Below, in pieces: positions 1-9,841 of a stretch of 64,000 nt of DNA. Made by a program: the position numbers and the translations under genes. The stretch is from assembly GCF_900104305.1 (NCBI RefSeq), contig NZ_FNJC01000001.1:1005543-1069542 (forward strand). Direction: 5' to 3'. The notes beneath the pieces are model-generated. The model searched no databases and was not told where the DNA came from. It was given only the letters and a program-made list of their open reading frames with translations. Position 1 is the first letter of the stretch. Every line of letters begins with the position of its first letter. Origin of the DNA: Filomicrobium insigne (GTDB lineage Bacteria; Pseudomonadota; Alphaproteobacteria; Rhizobiales; Hyphomicrobiaceae).

Positions 1-1563
1 CGGGTCGTTGCGCGACTGGCGCCAGTGCCGGAACAGTATCTGGACGTCGTGCCGCCCTTCAATCCGTTCAAGCTTTACGCCGACTCCAACCCGATTGGCT
101 CAAGCCGAGAAGGCGCACATGGCGAAACGGTACGCAAGGACGTCAAAATCAAGGTGGTCGAACTTATCGGCGGCGTCCTGCCTGACGAAGATAAGCAAGA
201 GCTTGAGGCTCGCGAGGTCGTCGACCTCGTTCGGCGCGTGCAATCCGAGGAAGCCTTGGAAAAGGCTGACGCCGAGATCAACGCAGACATAGCTCAGGCA
301 GATAACGACCTGAATTCCGCCGGGTCCACGCCAGCGGCTTACACTACCGTGCTGGCGAAGAGCGTGATCGAAAAAGACTACGCGCAAGACGATTTAGAAG
401 GTGCGAAGCACATCGTCGTCAAAGTGGGCAAGCAGGAAACCCTCGCAGGCCTTTTGGCGCGTAACGGAGCGGACAATTGGCTTGTCGATGCCATGATGGA
501 AGCTGCTCGACCAGTATTTTCCGGGAATGCTCTCTCGGAAGGCCAGGAAATCCATATCACGCTCCTGCCGTCTCTAACGACGCCGGGCGAAGTCGAACCA
601 ACAAGCTTCAGCCTCTTTACCGAAGGGCACGAGCATCTGGTGAGTGTTCAGCGTAACGCTACGGGTGAATTTGTTGCCTCGAAGGAACCGACGGCGGGCG
701 GCGTTAATTTGCGTATCGTGACGAGTGACGATGACAAAAGCGGCAGTAAGAGCAGCCGCGCGTCGAGTCTTTATGGCAGCGTTTATCACGCCGGTTTATT
801 GCAGCATGTCCTTCCTGAAACGCTCTCAGAAATCATGCGTATTCACGCCTATGAGGTCGACTTCGGACAACGCGTGAGGGCGGGCGACTCGGTCGAGTTC
901 TTTTTCGATTTTCCCGACGAAAACGTCACCGACGGGCCGCCGGGTGAATTGCTATTTACGCAAATCACGAGCGGCGGGGAGGTCTCGCGTTTCTATCGTT
1001 TTCGCACCAGTGATGGCGAAATCGATTATTACGACGATCAAGGGAACAACTCGAAAAAGTTCCTCATGCGTAGACCTGTGCGCGGCTCGGACGTGCGCCT
1101 GACCTCCGGTTTCGGCATGCGCCACCATCCTCTGCTCAACCGCCAGCGTATGCACAGCGGCGTGGACTGGGCCTCGCCACCGGGCACGCCAATCCTGGCC
1201 GCCGGCCGCGGCACCATTGAGTTTGCCGCGCGCAACGGCCAATACGGCAACTACGTCCGCATCCGGCACGCGAACGGTTATCACACGTCGTATGCGCACA
1301 TGCAGAAGTTCGCGCGCGGGGTGAAGGAGGGCGTGCAAGTCCGCCAGGGACAGGTGATCGGGTACATCGGAACCACGGGTCTCTCGTCGGGACCGCACTT
1401 GCACTTTGAGGTTCTCGTCAACAAGCGTCGCGTCGACCCGATGTCGATCCAGGTGCCGCAGGAACGTCAGTTGACCGGCCGCGAACTGGCCGAGTTCCAA
1501 CGTGAACGCGCACGCATTGATGAACTCATCCGCCGTGCCCCCGTGATGACGTCGAGCAGGTAG
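1..1563 (+). CDS. M23 family metallopeptidase (5' end cut off)
   Basis: LytM/M23 zinc endopeptidase, a family that cuts peptidoglycan cross-links outside the inner membrane. The reading frame is open to the left edge, so the N-terminus (probably a membrane anchor or signal) is missing; 520 codons are visible. The peptidase domain is C-terminal: HSGVD near visible residue 385 supplies the first zinc ligands and HLHFEV near residue 466 the HxH pair, so catalysis looks intact. The part before it contains a stretch (residues ~135-180) resembling the LysM/OapA-like domain that precedes M23 domains in cell-shape hydrolases. A GTG at 25 could serve as a start, but upstream codons continue the frame. 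It converges on clpB with a terminator between them. Family call is firm; the exact substrate is not known. Confidence 0.93.
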   Translation, partial: RVVARLAPVPEQYLDVVPPFNPFKLYADSNPIGSSREGAHGETVRKDVKIKVVELIGGVLPDEDKQELEAREVVDLVRRVQSEEALEKADAEINADIAQADNDLNSAGSTPAAYTTVLAKSVIEKDYAQDDLEGAKHIVVKVGKQETLAGLLARNGADNWLVDAMMEAARPVFSGNALSEGQEIHITLLPSLTTPGEVEPTSFSLFTEGHEHLVSVQRNATGEFVASKEPTAGGVNLRIVTSDDDKSGSKSSRASSLYGSVYHAGLLQHVLPETLSEIMRIHAYEVDFGQRVRAGDSVEFFFDFPDENVTDGPPGELLFTQITSGGEVSRFYRFRTSDGEIDYYDDQGNNSKKFLMRRPVRGSDVRLTSGFGMRHHPLLNRQRMHSGVDWASPPGTPILAAGRGTIEFAARNGQYGNYVRIRHANGYHTSYAHMQKFARGVKEGVQVRQGQVIGYIGTTGLSSGPHLHFEVLVNKRRVDPMSIQVPQERQLTGRELAEFQRERARIDELIRRAPVMTSSR

Positions 1564-1706
1564 TGTTCGACTTCTCATCTCCTTGAGACGCCCGTCTCAA
1601 CGCAATTTTGGAATGTCCCTCTCAAACGAAAATTCGACCGTTCGAAATTTTGAAATAAGCGCGCCCTCTATTCGTTGCATAATGTTCGGAATGCAGCGCG
1701 AAACTC

Positions 1707-1740
1707 AAAAACCGCCGAGATTTGGAACCTCGGCGGTTTT
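1707..1740. terminator. bidirectional rho-independent terminator
   Basis: An 8-bp perfect GC-rich stem (CCGCCGAG at 1712-1719 with CTCGGCGG at 1729-1736) has a 9-base loop, five A before it and four T after it. It therefore works on both strands. It lies between the converging M23 peptidase gene and clpB. Confidence 0.85.
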
Positions 1741-1764
1741 GATTTGCAGTATTTGCGATTGACT

Positions 1765-4362
1765 TTAAGCGGCGAAATTGACCGGCCAATCATTGATGGT
1801 GAGATTACCGTCACGTACCGAAACACGAACGGTATCCCCATCCTTCACGCCACCGGCCAGGATCTGCTCGGCGAGCGGATCTTGAACGTGCTTTTGAATC
1901 ACACGCTTCAAAGGCCGCGCACCATAGGCGGGATCGTAACCGCGATTGGCGAGCCACGTGCGCGCGCCGTCATCCAGGTCGATGGTGATCTTGCGATCGG
2001 CCAGTAGTTTCTGCAAACGCTCAACCTGGATATCGACGATGGCCCCCATTTCCTCGCGACGCAGGCGATGGAACAGGATGATGTCATCGAGCCGGTTCAG
2101 GAACTCTGGCCGGAACTTCGCCCGAACCTCCGCCATCACCAAATCGCGCACGGCGTCAGTATCCTCGCCTTCCTTCTGATTAACGAGATACTCCGCACCG
2201 ATGTTCGACGTCAGGATAATCAGTGTGTTCTTGAAGTCGACCGTGCGGCCCTGCCCATCGGTCAGGCGACCGTCGTCCAAAACCTGCAGAAGCACGTTGA
2301 AGACGTCCGGATGTGCCTTCTCGATTTCATCGAAGAGAATGACCTGATACGGCCGGCGACGTACCGCTTCGGTTAGCGCACCGCCTTCTTCATAGCCGAC
2401 GTAGCCCGGAGGGGCACCGATCAGCCGCGCGACGGAGTGCTTCTCCATGTACTCGGACATGTCGATGCGCAGCAGCGCATGCTCGTCGTCGAACAGGAAG
2501 GTCGCCAGGGCTTTCGTCAGCTCGGTTTTACCGACACCCGTGGGACCAAGGAACATGAACGAGCCAATTGGCCGGTTCGGATCCTGAAGCCCCGCACGCG
2601 CACGCCGGACCGCCGTCGACACTGCGGCCACCGCTTCGCGCTGACCGATCACCCGCTGCCCCAAAGCGTCTTCCATACTGAGCAGCTTCTCGCGTTCGCC
2701 TTCGAGCATCTTGTCAACGGGAATGCCCGTCCAACGCGATACGACGCCGGCGATTTGGTCGGCTGTAACCGCCTCCTCGACCATCACGTTATCGCGTCCA
2801 TCCTGGCCTTCCGCTTTCTCAAGCTGTTTGGTGAGCTGCGGAATGACGCCATATTGAAGTTCACCCGCGCGGGCGAGGTCGCCGCGACGTTGCGCCTGCT
2901 CCAGTTCGGTGCGTGCCTGATCGAGCTGTTCCTTGATCTTCTGTTCAGATCCCAGCTTCTCACGCTCCGCTTCCCACCGCTGCGTCAGCACGCGGCTCTC
3001 TTCCTCCAATTCGGCAATCAGAGAATCGAGTTTTTCCAGGCGGTCCTTGGAGGCTTGATCGGTTTCTTTGCGCAGAGCCTCACGCTCGATCTTCATCTGC
3101 ATGAGATCGCGGTCGATGCGGTCAAGCTCTTCGGGTTTGGAATCGATCTCCATCTTGAGCCGGGACGCGGCCTCGTCGACGAGGTCGATCGCCTTATCCG
3201 GCAGGAATCGATCCGTGATGTAACGATTCGACAGCGTCGCCGCCGCGACCAAGGCATTGTCCGTGATGCGCACGCCGTGATGCAGCTCGTACTTCTCCTT
3301 GAGACCACGAAGAATCGAGATCGTATCGACGACTGTCGGTTCGCTAATGAAGATCGGCTGGAAGCGACGGGCCAGCGCCGCATCCTTCTCGATGTGTTTG
3401 CGATATTCATCGAGTGTCGTAGCACCGACGCAGTGCAGCTCACCACGCGCCAGGGCCGGCTTCAGCAGGTTCGACGCATCCATTGCGCCATCTGCTTTGC
3501 CTGCTCCGACGATGGTATGCAGCTCATCGATGAACAGGATGATACGTCCGCTCTCCGCCGTGACTTCCTGAAGGACGGCCTTTAAGCGCTCCTCGAACTC
3601 CCCGCGGTATTTCGCACCGGCGATGAGTGCGCCCATGTCCAGCGCCAACAGCTTTTTATCGCGCAGGCTGTCGGGGACATCGCCCTTTACGATACGCAAC
3701 GCCAATCCTTCAGCGATTGCGGTCTTGCCAACGCCGGGCTCCCCGATCAGAACGGGGTTGTTCTTGGTACGCCGCGACAACACCTGGATGGTGCGGCGGA
3801 TCTCCTCATCGCGACCGATAACCGGGTCAAGCTTACCCGACGCAGCAACTTCCGTGAGGTCACGTGCATAACGCTTCAACGCATCATAGCCTTCCTCGGC
3901 TGATGCCGTATCGGCTGTCCGGCCTTTGCGGAGTTCGTTGATCGCCTGATTCAGGGTCTGCGCCGTGACCCCTGCGTTTGACAGGATTTTGGACGCTTCG
4001 GACTGCTCCGTGGCAAGCGCCAAAAGCAGACGCTCGGCAGTGACGTACTTGTCTCCCGCCTTTTCGGCGATCTTTTCAGCGGTATCGAAAACGCGCGCAA
4101 GCTCAGAGGCCATATAAAGCTGCCCCGAACCGCCACCCGAAACCTTGGGTCTGCGCGACAGAGCCTCTTCAACCGCACGCAACGCTCCGGCTTGGTCGCC
4201 GCCAGCCCGTGCAATCAATCCTGCCGCGAGCCCCTCGGGATCGTCGAGCAGCACCTTGAGGACATGTTCGGGCGAGAACTGCTGATGGCCTTCGCGCAAT
4301 GCGAGACTTTGGGCAGCCTGGACGAATCCTTTAGCCCGATCTGTATATCGATCGAAATTCAT
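1765..4362 (-). CDS. clpB: ATP-dependent chaperone ClpB
   Basis: Hexameric AAA+ disaggregase that works with DnaK to resolubilise aggregated proteins in the cytoplasm. At 865 aa it has the usual family length. In order: Clp N domain (1-145), first AAA domain with Walker [10 protein letters not shown] at about 207-215 and Walker B LFIDELH, the long coiled-coil middle domain (about 400-525) rich in E, K, R and L, then a second AAA domain with GPTGVGKTE and FDEIEKAH. The middle domain separates ClpB from ClpA and ClpC. The start is ATG with a strong GGAGG ribosome site 8-10 bases upstream. It is transcribed alone, after the convergent terminator region. A heat-shock-type promoter is possible upstream (see the site at 4491-4520). 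Confidence 0.98.
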   Translation of the reverse strand: MNFDRYTDRAKGFVQAAQSLALREGHQQFSPEHVLKVLLDDPEGLAAGLIARAGGDQAGALRAVEEALSRRPKVSGGGSGQLYMASELARVFDTAEKIAEKAGDKYVTAERLLLALATEQSEASKILSNAGVTAQTLNQAINELRKGRTADTASAEEGYDALKRYARDLTEVAASGKLDPVIGRDEEIRRTIQVLSRRTKNNPVLIGEPGVGKTAIAEGLALRIVKGDVPDSLRDKKLLALDMGALIAGAKYRGEFEERLKAVLQEVTAESGRIILFIDELHTIVGAGKADGAMDASNLLKPALARGELHCVGATTLDEYRKHIEKDAALARRFQPIFISEPTVVDTISILRGLKEKYELHHGVRITDNALVAAATLSNRYITDRFLPDKAIDLVDEAASRLKMEIDSKPEELDRIDRDLMQMKIEREALRKETDQASKDRLEKLDSLIAELEEESRVLTQRWEAEREKLGSEQKIKEQLDQARTELEQAQRRGDLARAGELQYGVIPQLTKQLEKAEGQDGRDNVMVEEAVTADQIAGVVSRWTGIPVDKMLEGEREKLLSMEDALGQRVIGQREAVAAVSTAVRRARAGLQDPNRPIGSFMFLGPTGVGKTELTKALATFLFDDEHALLRIDMSEYMEKHSVARLIGAPPGYVGYEEGGALTEAVRRRPYQVILFDEIEKAHPDVFNVLLQVLDDGRLTDGQGRTVDFKNTLIILTSNIGAEYLVNQKEGEDTDAVRDLVMAEVRAKFRPEFLNRLDDIILFHRLRREEMGAIVDIQVERLQKLLADRKITIDLDDGARTWLANRGYDPAYGARPLKRVIQKHVQDPLAEQILAGGVKDGDTVRVSVRDGNLTINDWPVNFAA

Positions 4363-4490
4363 AGGTTATTCCCTCCTCAGCACGTAACTCATCGCCTTAT
4401 CTGGGAAGCGCGGTCAGCACGTCGTCGTAGAATGGGTTGACAGGTTCGTGACGCCTATCCTCAGCGAGGCATAGGTACGTCCCTCAGCAG

Positions 4491-4520
4491 ATATAGGTTC
4501 AACCCGGACGAGAAAAAGGG
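4491..4520 (-). promoter_or_regulatory. possible heat-shock (RpoH-type) promoter of clpB
   Basis: Read on the minus strand, a CCCTTTTT element is followed about 16-18 bases later by CCTATAT. This resembles the alphaproteobacterial sigma-32 pattern (CTTG-like -35, CYTATNT -10). It lies 130-160 bases upstream of the clpB ATG. The -35 match is weak, so this is only a suggestion supported by the known heat-shock control of clpB. Confidence 0.3.
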
Positions 4521-4592
4521 TCATTAACTACGGTAATTACGCGGCATTTTACGGGTTGCACAGGCCAGTCCTAGCTGGCGAGGAGTTTACGG

Positions 4593-5363
4593 ATGGATGA
4601 GAGACAAGCAGGCCGCGTCACCGCGCTTTACCGCTACCCAGTCAAAGGACTGTCCGCGGCTGCGCTAGAGCGCGTTCAGCTTGAACCGGGACATACCCTG
4701 CCTTTTGATCGAGCTTGGGCCATTGAGAACGGCCGCGGACGCTTTGATCCGGAGGATCCCAAATGGTTGCCGAAGACCTCGTTTCTGATGCTGATGCGCG
4801 ACGAGCGCCTGGCAACGCTACAATCGGTGTTCGAGGAAGACAGTCAGACGCTGACCTTGCTTCGCGATGGGCGTCAGGTTGCACGTGGAGCGCTGGCAAC
4901 CCCGCTGGGGCGCCAGTTGCTCGAGCAATTCTTCGCGGCCTATCTCAAGGCTTCTCTGATTGGGCCACCCAAGATCATCTCAGCCGAAGGTCATAGCTTC
5001 TCTGACGTTGCCGAAAAATGCGTGCACGTCATCAATCTTGCAACGCTGGCGGAGCTGGAAAGGGTGATGGGGCGAGAGCTTTCGCCGCTGCGCTTTCGGC
5101 CCAACGTCGTCATAGACGGATTAGCGCCGTGGCAGGAACTCGACCTCGTCGGCAAGGAAATTCGTATCGGCTCGGCCTTGCTTATCCCATTTGCGCCGAC
5201 GGACCGGTGTGCCGCGACGAACGTCGATCCAGAAAACGGTCGGCGCGATACATCGATCCCAGCCGTTCTGCAACGAACATGGGGACACGCCAATTTCGGG
5301 ATCTACGCCACCGTTCGAGATGGTGGCGTGGTCACGCTCGGGGATCCTGTCACAATCGGCTAA
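4593..5363 (+). CDS. MOSC domain-containing protein
   Basis: 256-aa protein with an N-terminal beta-barrel (MOSC_N-like, starting near RVTALYRYPVKGLS) and a C-terminal MOSC domain. MOSC proteins bind sulfur carriers or the molybdenum cofactor; in some, a conserved cysteine carries sulfur. That cysteine is present in the segment PTDRCAATNVDPENG. The start ATG has the ribosome site GGAGG about 10 bases upstream. No molybdoenzyme gene is adjacent, so the partner is unknown; a role in N-hydroxylated compound reduction (mARC/YiiM-like) is possible. It stands alone between the divergent clpB and the convergent DUF4167 gene. Confidence 0.88.
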   Translation: MDERQAGRVTALYRYPVKGLSAAALERVQLEPGHTLPFDRAWAIENGRGRFDPEDPKWLPKTSFLMLMRDERLATLQSVFEEDSQTLTLLRDGRQVARGALATPLGRQLLEQFFAAYLKASLIGPPKIISAEGHSFSDVAEKCVHVINLATLAELERVMGRELSPLRFRPNVVIDGLAPWQELDLVGKEIRIGSALLIPFAPTDRCAATNVDPENGRRDTSIPAVLQRTWGHANFGIYATVRDGGVVTLGDPVTIG

Positions 5364-5434
5364 GGAAGCTCGGGCGACACAAAGGGATCAGCTCCACCTA
5401 TCGTCGCACACGCCTTACGAACCAATTTGTGGAT

Positions 5435-6145
5435 TTATTCCTGGCTTTCCTCGACCGCAGCAACGGTCTCTGCCGGCGGAGCTGCGGCTGTCGTCTCTGC
5501 GTCATCAGCCGTATCTTCCCGGCGCGTGCGGCGAACGGGCCGACGCAGGAAGTCAGGCTGATCGCCGGACTCACCAAACCGCTGCCGTTCCCGACGGCGT
5601 GGTTCCCGATCGGACCGATCGGATCGCTGCCGTGGACCGTTGGAGCCATTGCGCCGGTCGCGCTGCGGGCGTTGCTCTCCGGTCCGTTCAGACCGTTCCG
5701 CACGCTCAGGGCGCTCATTGCGCGTTACGCCTGCTATCGCCGGCTGAGGATCATTCGGCTGGACGACTGCCTGCTGATTAGCCTCAACGGGATTGTCTTC
5801 GCCGTCTTCGTCGCCCACGTCATCGTTGTCATATTGGTCCGGAACGGGGGAGCGGAACCGATTATTTCCATTCACGACGTCGTTCGCGTTTGGAGACTGC
5901 TGCTCACGGAACGCCATGATGATGCGATTGTAGTGTTCGGCGTGTTGCAGATAATTTTCGGCAAGAACCGGATCGCCGGATGACATCGAGTCGCGGGCAA
6001 GCGCCATATACTTTTCAGCGATATGCGCAGGGGTGCCTCGGATCTTCACATCCGGCCCGTTGCTTTCAAAGCTGCGCGTGAGAGGGCTTTGGCCTTTACG
6101 ATTGCGGCCGCGACCACGACGGTTTTGCTGTTGTCCCTGCCTCAT
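5435..6145 (-). CDS. DUF4167 domain-containing protein
   Basis: 236-aa protein of an alphaproteobacterial family. The N-terminus is very basic and glutamine-rich (RQGQQQNRRGRGRNRKGQ), suggesting nucleic-acid binding. The conserved DUF4167 core follows (about residues 20-80: SFESNGPDVKIRG, then a helical AEKYMALARD and AENYLQHAEHYNRI). The rest is low-complexity, with runs of RPERAERSERT-type repeats, probably disordered. It is the distal member of the lysC-ptsP-prfA-prmC-DUF4167 order seen across Hyphomicrobiales, but a 596-base gap separates it from prmC. Biochemical function is not established for the family. Confidence 0.9.
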   Translation of the reverse strand: MRQGQQQNRRGRGRNRKGQSPLTRSFESNGPDVKIRGTPAHIAEKYMALARDSMSSGDPVLAENYLQHAEHYNRIIMAFREQQSPNANDVVNGNNRFRSPVPDQYDNDDVGDEDGEDNPVEANQQAVVQPNDPQPAIAGVTRNERPERAERSERTGEQRPQRDRRNGSNGPRQRSDRSDREPRRRERQRFGESGDQPDFLRRPVRRTRREDTADDAETTAAAPPAETVAAVEESQE

Positions 6146-6741
6146 GGGCTCCCGTTCTCTATATTAACTTAACGTTCCAAAAAGATTATTGCAGATCCCA
6201 ATCAAAGTCGGTGCCCGCCCGGCTCGGTAACCGGCATCACTGCAGCCGCAATGACCATATTCTTTGGACAAAGCCATCAGTCGCGGCCTGTCCGAATTTT
6301 GTTAGGTGCTAATCCAGTCCCTACTGGCATCTAAAACCAAAGCCGTGAAGCGGGTCTGGTGCGTGAAACAGCACGCCCACCCTCGCTCTTCTGCGCAATT
6401 GTTGCGCGGAAGCCGTGATCGCTCGAGTCTGAGCCAAAGCCAACAGCGCGGCGCACTCCCATGGGGCAGCTGCGCGCTCAAACAACCCTTATCCCGTCTT
6501 GCTCTTGGTAATCATCCAACCTGTCGGAAAAGCGTACCGCGAGCGACGAAGCCACCAATCTTGATGGGCCTCAAAAGCTGAAAACGCTATGCGCGTCCTC
6601 GCCAATCACTTCGCAGCGTGCACTGTGCGTCCCTACAGATCTATCTATGCTATCTGATCCGGGCCTGCGCGTGTCACAAGTTTCGCCTAACATGAGAGTA
6701 TCGCGTAAGCTGGATAAATCCAAGCTTTTTTCGCTGGGCCG
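6146..6741. other. gene-poor gap with several hairpins
   Basis: I find no convincing protein gene in these ~600 bases; the longest open frames have no protein-like composition. Stem-loops are dense: GCGCAA-TTG-TTGCGC near 6398-6412, and an imperfect long hairpin starting AGCGCG and ending CGCGCT near 6445-6480. A T-tailed hairpin facing the plus strand closes the gap (6707-6731). The segment could hold a structured non-coding transcript, but I recognise no known RNA family. Confidence 0.4.
6707..6731 (+). terminator. terminator-like hairpin facing the plus strand
   Basis: AAGCTGGA (6707-6714), a TAAA loop, then TCC-A-AGCTT (6719-6727, one bulged A), followed by TTTT. It would stop plus-strand transcription just before the minus-strand prmC stop codon, although no plus-strand gene is visible upstream. 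Confidence 0.5.
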
Positions 6742-7635
6742 TTAGAATTGTGTCCGACCCGCAACACACCGGGTGTGGTTTCCGAGGTCCTTCCACATCC
6801 GTAACTCCCGAACCTCCTGGCCTTTCAACAATCCAGCAACGTCCGAGGCTTGGTCCGCTCCGACCTCGAAAAGGGCCCACCCTTGGGGCACGGAATGGCT
6901 GAGGTCAGCAACGATTTCACGATATACTTGGAGGCCGTCGGGGCCTCCGTCAAGGGCGGCTAGAGGATCGTAAAGGCGGACTTCCGCGTCCAGAGTGCCG
7001 ATGTCAGCCGATACGATGTAGGGGGGATTCGACATCAGAAGGTCGAAGGAACCCTCGACACCCTTTAGACTCCGCGCTTCGAGGAAACGAATACGGTCGG
7101 CAACCCCAAGGCGCTCTGCGTTTGACTGCGCGGTAGCCAGCGCCTGGGCGCTGATATCAGTCGCCAACGCTGTCGCGTTGGAAAACTCTGCGAGCATTGT
7201 GATCGCGAGAATGCCGGTCCCGGTTCCAACATCGATCAGGTGAAACGGTCGGTCATACCAACCCTCTTCGTGCGCCAATTCCTTTGCGGCTTCGATCAGT
7301 ACTTCCGTATCCGGCCGTGGGTCGAGCGTTTCAGACGACAATGCAAATTCGCGACCGAAGAACTCTCTACTACCGAGAATTCGGGACAAAGGCTCATGGG
7401 CGAGACGCCGGACCAAAATTTCATCGAGACGGAGGGCCGCCGGGGCGCCCAGCTTTGAATCTGGGGCAGCAATGAGCTGCGCGGCGTCCATTTCCGCGGC
7501 GGCCGCAACCAGTCTTCGTGCTTCACGGCGCGGCTCATCGAAGCCCGCGAGCATGGCAGCACTGCGCACGACCGCGTCGACTAAGCTGTCCTCAGCCGCG
7601 AATTTATGACCGCTACGCATTGAAGCTTCAGGCAT
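6742..7635 (-). CDS. prmC: peptide chain release factor N5-glutamine methyltransferase PrmC
   Basis: SAM-dependent methyltransferase that methylates the glutamine of the GGQ motif in release factors RF1 and RF2, raising termination efficiency. Visible motifs are [10 protein letters not shown], the SAM-binding [11 protein letters not shown] and the catalytic SNPPYIVS. I place the start at the ATG at 7635, which overlaps the prfA stop by 8 bases; a second in-frame ATG at 7620 is an alternative, and neither has a strong ribosome site, consistent with translational coupling to prfA. Length (297 aa) fits the family. A separate methyltransferase, PrmB, is encoded at 21266-22183, so the window holds both NPPY-type glutamine methyltransferases. 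Confidence 0.95.
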   Translation of the reverse strand: MPEASMRSGHKFAAEDSLVDAVVRSAAMLAGFDEPRREARRLVAAAAEMDAAQLIAAPDSKLGAPAALRLDEILVRRLAHEPLSRILGSREFFGREFALSSETLDPRPDTEVLIEAAKELAHEEGWYDRPFHLIDVGTGTGILAITMLAEFSNATALATDISAQALATAQSNAERLGVADRIRFLEARSLKGVEGSFDLLMSNPPYIVSADIGTLDAEVRLYDPLAALDGGPDGLQVYREIVADLSHSVPQGWALFEVGADQASDVAGLLKGQEVRELRMWKDLGNHTRCVAGRTQF

Positions 7636-8716
7636 CGGCGCGATTTTCCATGTCTGCCAATTGCTGAGCCTGATGATCCGTGATGAGAGCGTCAAACAAC
7701 TCGTCGAGACCATTGCCCTCGATGATCTGATCCAGCTTGTGCAAGGTTAGATTGATCCGGTGGTCCGTGACCCGGCCTTGCGGAAAATTGTATGTGCGAA
7801 TGCGCTGCGAGCGGTCACCGCTACCGACTTGAGACCGCCGCGCTTCAGAACGTTCGTCGGCTGCGCGCATCCTTTGCTGCTCATAGACACGGGACCGGAG
7901 CACCTGCATTGCCAATCTCCGGTTCTGATGTTGGGATTTTTCCGCAGAGACCACTGTGATACCGGTCGGAATATGCACCATGCGCACGGCGCTCTCGGTT
8001 TTATTTACGTGCTGACCGCCGGCCCCACCGGCGCGCATCGTGTCGATTCGAATATCGTCAGGGTGGATATCGATGTCGACGTCTTCCGCCTCGGGGAGTA
8101 CTGCGACCGTCGCTGCGGACGTATGAATACGACCGCTGGCCTCTGTCTCAGGAACCCGCTGCACGCGGTGGACGCCGGATTCAAACTTCAATCTGGCAAA
8201 CACACCCTGGCCGGTGACGGAGGCGATGACTTCTTTATAACCGCCGAGGTCGTTCTCGGAGAGCGAGATAATCTCCGTGCGCCAGCCCTTCAATTCGGCA
8301 TATCGGGTGTACATGCGGAATAGGTCTGCTGCGAAAAGAGCCGCTTCATCCCCGCCAGTACCGGCGCGCACTTCAAGAATCGCACTGCGCTCATCGGCTT
8401 CATCCTTGGGCAGGAGTAAAATTTTGAGTTCATGCTCCAGGGTCGCAATGCGAGGGCGCAAAGCATCAAGCTCTTCCGCGGCCATTGCCTTCATCTCGCG
8501 ATCAGCAGAGGCGTCCTGCGCAAGTTCCTGTAAATCACGCTGCTCCTGCTCAGCCGCGCGCAATTTGCGAATCGCTGCAATGAGCGGGTCGAGGTCTGAG
8601 AACTCCTTAGACAGCTTGGCAAACGTCGCCTGTCCTACGCCGGAATTCAGTTCGGCCTGCACATTTTCCCAGCGCTCTATCAATCGATCGAGTTTTTCCT
8701 CGGGGATGGCGTTCAT
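7628..8716 (-). CDS. prfA: peptide chain release factor 1
   Basis: RF1 recognises UAA and UAG stop codons and triggers release of the peptide on the ribosome. At 362 aa it has the normal length. The GGQ loop that reaches the peptidyl-transferase centre is present in [16 protein letters not shown], and the stop-codon-reading PxT motif appears as PET in [15 protein letters not shown]. Start ATG at [12 protein letters not shown]. It is followed directly by its modifying enzyme PrmC, with an 8-base overlap, and preceded by ptsP and an HTH protein in the same direction. Confidence 0.98.
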   Translation of the reverse strand: MNAIPEEKLDRLIERWENVQAELNSGVGQATFAKLSKEFSDLDPLIAAIRKLRAAEQEQRDLQELAQDASADREMKAMAAEELDALRPRIATLEHELKILLLPKDEADERSAILEVRAGTGGDEAALFAADLFRMYTRYAELKGWRTEIISLSENDLGGYKEVIASVTGQGVFARLKFESGVHRVQRVPETEASGRIHTSAATVAVLPEAEDVDIDIHPDDIRIDTMRAGGAGGQHVNKTESAVRMVHIPTGITVVSAEKSQHQNRRLAMQVLRSRVYEQQRMRAADERSEARRSQVGSGDRSQRIRTYNFPQGRVTDHRINLTLHKLDQIIEGNGLDELFDALITDHQAQQLADMENRADA

Positions 8717-8815
8717 CGTCCGTCTTTCAATCCGTCGAAAGGGTTAGGGGCGCGCTTTCGTCCACGCGGTCCATTAGCGGAGGCATTCCGTCTCTAGAGG
8801 TTCGAAGGCGCGCAT

Positions 8816-9808
8816 CTAATCGGTTTGACGGACATTGTGCAATTTGTCGGTGCGTCTTGCCCGGGGATCATCGACCTCGATCCAGCGTAAACCTTCGCGC
8901 TCCGGCGCAAAGCGAATAAGCAAATAATCATGCACAGACCTTAGTCCTCGAGACATGGGATCGGGCAATCTCGAAGACAAGATGCTGACAACGGTAGGCT
9001 GACATAATGCAAAAACAATTGCCGCAACCAGTCCCACGCTCAAAATCCCGATATATACGCCGCGATTAAGAACAACTGTCGACACACCTCTTACGAGACC
9101 TGCACCTATCCCTGCTGTACTTAACCTGTACTTGAGGCGTGGGCGTGCATTTTCCGCTTGGTCTACTAAAGCGCTCCCGACAGGAACAGGACGCCCGCCC
9201 CTACCTTTTCGCCAACGGGGACCGGCCTGTTGTATCTCAACCGGATCTTCAGGGGCATTGGGGGACGGCCCAGGTTGGCGTGTCAAAAACGTCGGGGGCG
9301 CAGCCCTGTCCGAGAACTCGGAAACAGTGGCTCCGGTAGCTCTTGAGCTGTCGTTATGCCGCCTATCGAGTTCGGCCCGTAAAATTGAGAGAACCGGCCC
9401 GGGATCGCACCCGGCGAGCCCGGTGTAGGCGCTGACGAGCCGTTGCGTTTCGGGCCAGGGTGGAAGCGCGTCGATCTGGCCTGTTTCGAGCGCAGCGATA
9501 ACGTTCGGTTCCGTAGCGAGCAAGTCTGCGGCTGCGTCCAGCGATAGGTTAAGCACCTTTCGCAACCCAGCAAAGAGCTGAGCCGCCTCAACGATCGCGG
9601 TGGAGGGCCCTGGACCAATCCCAAAACTGCCATCGTTCCATTTCGCGGCCACTGGAGGTGGAAAACCCTTTACTCGTCGAACTGTTGCGGCCTCCGGGAG
9701 GCCGAAATCCCCTAATCGTCCTTCACACGCCTTTAGCCCGGAGCGGCCGGGCATCAGAGCTCGTGGAACGGTTGCGCTTCCTTGTTGCGATGAATTCTGG
9801 ACGGCCAT
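8816..9808 (-). CDS. RodZ-like HTH and single-pass membrane protein
   Basis: 330-aa protein that combines an N-terminal helix-turn-helix region (about residues 75-145: AQLFAGLRKVLNLSLDAAADLL and following) with one transmembrane segment near residues 255-275 (VYIGILSVGLVAAIVFALC). This is the RodZ-type layout of a cytoplasmic HTH, a linker and a membrane anchor. RodZ proteins link MreB to the membrane; here the periplasmic tail is short, so the equivalence is only structural. The linker is proline- and arginine-rich. The gene begins 33 bases after ptsP and precedes prfA in the same orientation, as in related genomes. Regulatory or cell-shape function cannot be decided from the sequence. Confidence 0.75.
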   Translation of the reverse strand: MAVQNSSQQGSATVPRALMPGRSGLKACEGRLGDFGLPEAATVRRVKGFPPPVAAKWNDGSFGIGPGPSTAIVEAAQLFAGLRKVLNLSLDAAADLLATEPNVIAALETGQIDALPPWPETQRLVSAYTGLAGCDPGPVLSILRAELDRRHNDSSRATGATVSEFSDRAAPPTFLTRQPGPSPNAPEDPVEIQQAGPRWRKGRGGRPVPVGSALVDQAENARPRLKYRLSTAGIGAGLVRGVSTVVLNRGVYIGILSVGLVAAIVFALCQPTVVSILSSRLPDPMSRGLRSVHDYLLIRFAPEREGLRWIEVDDPRARRTDKLHNVRQTD

Positions 9809-9841
9809 ATGGCCGAGTGCGCCTTATTCAGAGTTGTTGCA

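Noticed and set aside
2437-3585. Long plus-strand frame inside clpB
   Set aside because: Codon-shadow of clpB on the opposite strand; it contains no known domain.
5018-5983. Plus-strand frame across the end of the MOSC gene and the DUF4167 gene
   Set aside because: Shadow of two well-supported genes in other frames.
6306-6581. 91-codon plus-strand frame in the gap before prmC
   Set aside because: Low-complexity, non-conserved-looking product without a ribosome site; a structured RNA is a better explanation of the gap.
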